A stretch of DNA of 7,293 bases from the NCBI GenBank assembly GCA_016839845.1, contig JAEOTL010000465.1, positions 1 through 7,293 on the forward strand, in the 5' to 3' direction. Each line of letters starts with the position of its first letter. The stretch's first letter is position 1. Origin of the DNA: Promethearchaeota archaeon (GTDB taxonomy: Archaea > Asgardarchaeota > Lokiarchaeia > Sigynarchaeales > SOKP01). The notes under the pieces were generated by a model, which searched no databases, was not told the origin of the DNA, and saw nothing but the letters and a program-made list of their open reading frames with translations. Shown here piece after piece: positions 5,773 through 7,293 of the stretch. A program made the translations under genes and the position numbers.

Positions 5773-6978
5773 TTATTCTAAAGCTTGGATTATTAAATCT
5801 GTTAAGTCTATCATTTTTAGTTTTGATCCCAGTGCTTCAATAGCATCAGCTAGATTCCTAAAGCAGAAGGGACACATACTTACTAAATATTCTGCCCCTG
5901 TTTCTTCAGCTTCCTGAATTCTACTCTTTGCGATGTCAATGGATAATTCAGCAAAACCCTTTCTTACTCCTCCACCAGCACCGCAGCACTTTGCAGCCTG
6001 TTTGATCGTTTTCATCTCTGTTAAATCTGTTATCTTGCTCAAGATTTCTCTTGGTTCTTCATAGAGTCCCATATGTCGTCCTGTGTGACAAGGATCATGG
6101 TAAGTTGTTTTAACCCCCAAGTTCTTCATTTGTACATTGTTTTCCTTGATGTATTTGGCTAAAAATTCAATAGTATGATACACTGTAATTCCCAGATCTT
6201 CCATGTGGTCGGCATAATCCTTCTTTAATGTTCTATAGCATCCCGCGCAACTCGTGATAATAGTTTTAAATCCACTTTTCTTAAACATCTCATAGTTTTT
6301 GTTCGCAACTGAATTGAAAGCTTTCCGGTCACCTGTACGCATGCCTACGCTTCCACAGCAAACTTCTTGTTCCCCGTATACACCAAAATCGATTCCTAAT
6401 TTATTAAAAATCTTAGCTGAATTGATTGCTACGTTTTCAATATCAGGTGTTAGAGCCGCTGTGCATCCTACAAAATAGAGATTTTCTACTTGCTCTGTGT
6501 TTGCATCCTTTACTTTGAAATCAAGTTTTTCTAACCATTTAGCCTTTAACTTGTTGTCCCTTTCATATGGATTTAAAAGTTCTACCATTGCTTTGTTCAT
6601 TGGGTTATGAGCTTCTAAACCGCAACCAGCATCTACTAATTCGGCTCTGAGAGCTTCATAAAGCTCAACATTGTCCATATCGTAGGCACAAGCTTCTGTG
6701 CATGCATTGCATGTTGGGCATTGAAAGATAACTTCTGCCATTTCCTTGCTCAAATCGAGTTTGCCTTGCCATAGAGATCGAATAATTTGCATTTTCCCAC
6801 GAGCAAAATAAGGCTCAAATCCGGATGTATGGTCTTTTGCGACACATACACCCCATTTTGGTGGACTAGCTGTATAATCAGTTTGTTCTCTACAATCTCC
6901 ACAAGCAATACATTGCAAAACATTAGGACCTATCTTTGCAAGATGCTTAAATTTTTCCTTTGGTTCAAATTCTGTCAT
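5773..6978 (-). CDS. HdrD/GlcF-type iron-sulfur protein with two CCG domains
   Basis: A 401-residue cytosolic electron-transfer subunit. The N-terminal part has two ferredoxin-type cysteine sets: Cys23-x2-Cys26-x2-Cys29 with a distant Cys45, and Cys87-x2-Cys90-x2-Cys93-x3-Cys97, together expected to hold two 4Fe-4S clusters. Two cysteine-rich CCG domains follow. The first uses Cys172, CCG at 207-209 and Cys244/247; the second uses Cys297 in HDPCHTGR, CCG at 331-333 and Cys369/372. Such domains bind the special 4Fe-4S cluster of heterodisulfide reductase HdrB/HdrD and also occur in GlcF, GlpC and LldE. The gene follows a FAD-dependent dehydrogenase after six bases, so the two very likely form one complex that oxidises a 2-hydroxyacid or similar substrate and passes electrons onward. 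The electron acceptor (quinone, ETF, disulfide) cannot be told. No membrane segment is present. GAGGAT (6988-6993) serves as ribosome-binding site. Confidence 0.92.
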   Translation of the reverse strand: MTEFEPKEKFKHLAKIGPNVLQCIACGDCREQTDYTASPPKWGVCVAKDHTSGFEPYFARGKMQIIRSLWQGKLDLSKEMAEVIFQCPTCNACTEACAYDMDNVELYEALRAELVDAGCGLEAHNPMNKAMVELLNPYERDNKLKAKWLEKLDFKVKDANTEQVENLYFVGCTAALTPDIENVAINSAKIFNKLGIDFGVYGEQEVCCGSVGMRTGDRKAFNSVANKNYEMFKKSGFKTIITSCAGCYRTLKKDYADHMEDLGITVYHTIEFLAKYIKENNVQMKNLGVKTTYHDPCHTGRHMGLYEEPREILSKITDLTEMKTIKQAAKCCGAGGGVRKGFAELSIDIAKSRIQEAEETGAEYLVSMCPFCFRNLADAIEALGSKLKMIDLTDLIIQALE

Positions 6979-6984
6979 TTTTTT

Positions 6985-7293
6985 TTAATCCTCTTCTTCT
7001 ACATTATAATCTTTAAATTTCGAATCGTATGTGTGTAAGTGGAATTTATTTGGGCTCAAAAGATAATTTGGGTCAACTGTCTTCTTCATATCTCTGAAAA
7101 ACTGCTCATATTCTGGAGTAAACGCTCCTGCTTCTGTCACTGACTGTGAAATTGACTCGCCTAACCAATAGTGAGCACCTCCATACCGAACTTGATGTCT
7201 AATTTTCCTATGCCATCTTTCCATATTTTTTTCACGCTCCCCTTCAATATTCTTACCACTAACTCCACCTAACACAACAAAGTTTCCATTTGG
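6985..7293 (-). CDS. FAD-dependent dehydrogenase (GlcD/FAD-linked oxidase family), C-terminal end only
   Basis: The frame is open from the right window edge to a TAA at 6987-6985, giving the last 102 residues of a longer protein; GlcD-type enzymes are usually 450 residues or more. The GTG at 7275 is not a real start, because the frame continues upstream as PNGNFVV. The segment FFRDMKKTVDPNYLLSPNKFHL, broken here for reference as FFRDMKKTVDP then NYLLSPNKFHL, matches the family's ending, in which a helix is followed by a DPnnilNPGK-like turn. The tail is acidic (NVEEED). The partner iron-sulfur gene starts six bases after the stop, the usual arrangement of GlcD/GlcF-like or D-lactate dehydrogenase pairs. 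The active-site and FAD-binding parts are outside the window, so the substrate cannot be judged. A vanillyl-alcohol-oxidase-type flavoenzyme with another substrate is also possible. Confidence 0.8.
   Translation of the reverse strand, partial: PNGNFVVLGGVSGKNIEGEREKNMERWHRKIRHQVRYGGAHYWLGESISQSVTEAGAFTPEYEQFFRDMKKTVDPNYLLSPNKFHLHTYDSKFKDYNVEEED
6988..6993 (-). promoter_or_regulatory. Ribosome-binding site of the iron-sulfur gene, inside the upstream gene
   Basis: Minus-strand GAGGAT forms the last two sense codons of the FAD gene; the GAGG core lies 11 bases before the ATG at 6978. Its position inside the upstream coding end suggests translational coupling. Copy A has its AAGGAG at the same 11-base spacing. 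Confidence 0.45.

Noticed and set aside
6787..7038. 83-codon plus-strand open frame with a hydrophobic end
   Set aside because: It overlaps the start of the Fe-S gene and the end of the FAD gene on the opposite strand. The hydrophobic Phe/Ile-rich tail comes from reading A-rich and acidic/lysine codons in reverse.
1..7293. Mobile element, CRISPR array, tRNA or riboswitch
   Set aside because: I saw no transposase-like frame, regularly spaced repeats, cloverleaf or conserved aptamer pattern. The only long repeats are the paralogous genes themselves.

Overview
The window is AT-rich and has no RNA genes, mobile-element genes or CRISPR repeats. T-rich tracts without obvious hairpins follow the genes. 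TATA-like boxes lie about 25-30 bases before two of the start codons, and Shine-Dalgarno signals are weak or absent in front of those two genes. The Fe-S protein belongs to the HdrD/GlcF type. Together these favour an anaerobic archaeon, possibly an Asgard (Lokiarchaeota-like) lineage. That placement is inference with low confidence; an AT-rich anaerobic bacterium is not excluded.

Layout. (1) Positions 1-1100, minus strand: most of a flavin oxidoreductase of the Old Yellow Enzyme / 2,4-dienoyl-CoA reductase / trimethylamine dehydrogenase superfamily (copy A), cut by the left window edge at the first cluster cysteine. (2) Positions 1101-1415: an intergenic region between divergent genes. It holds the control region of copy A, a decayed C-terminal fragment of another member of the same family (1198-1338, minus), and the promoter of copy B. 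(3) Positions 1416-3392 and 3686-5662, plus strand: copies B and C, both 658 residues, about 80% identical and colinear without indels. They are separated by 293 bases, and each is preceded by the same 19-base motif at nearly the same distance. (4) Positions 5663-5772: a convergent junction with T-tract terminators on both strands. (5) Positions 5773-7293, minus strand: a two-gene operon of a FAD-dependent dehydrogenase (only the C-terminal end is inside the window) followed by a 401-residue iron-sulfur protein with two CCG domains.

How the genes may work together. The three flavoenzymes share the FMN-barrel scaffold, and B and C have a 4Fe-4S site and a FAD-binding domain. All three replace the conserved active-site tyrosine of the family with threonine. 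In B and C the cluster-binding loop is shortened, and the second nucleotide-binding domain resembles that of trimethylamine dehydrogenase rather than an NAD(P)H site. This suggests enzymes with an unusual reaction that may exchange electrons with a protein partner rather than NADPH. The neighbouring FAD/Fe-S pair resembles 2-hydroxyacid (lactate/glycolate) oxidase systems and could belong to the same electron-transfer network, but nothing in the sequence proves this. The locus looks like a paralogue array that is expanding, exchanging sequence and decaying: three genes, one remnant, one probable gene-conversion tract and one apparent rearrangement junction.
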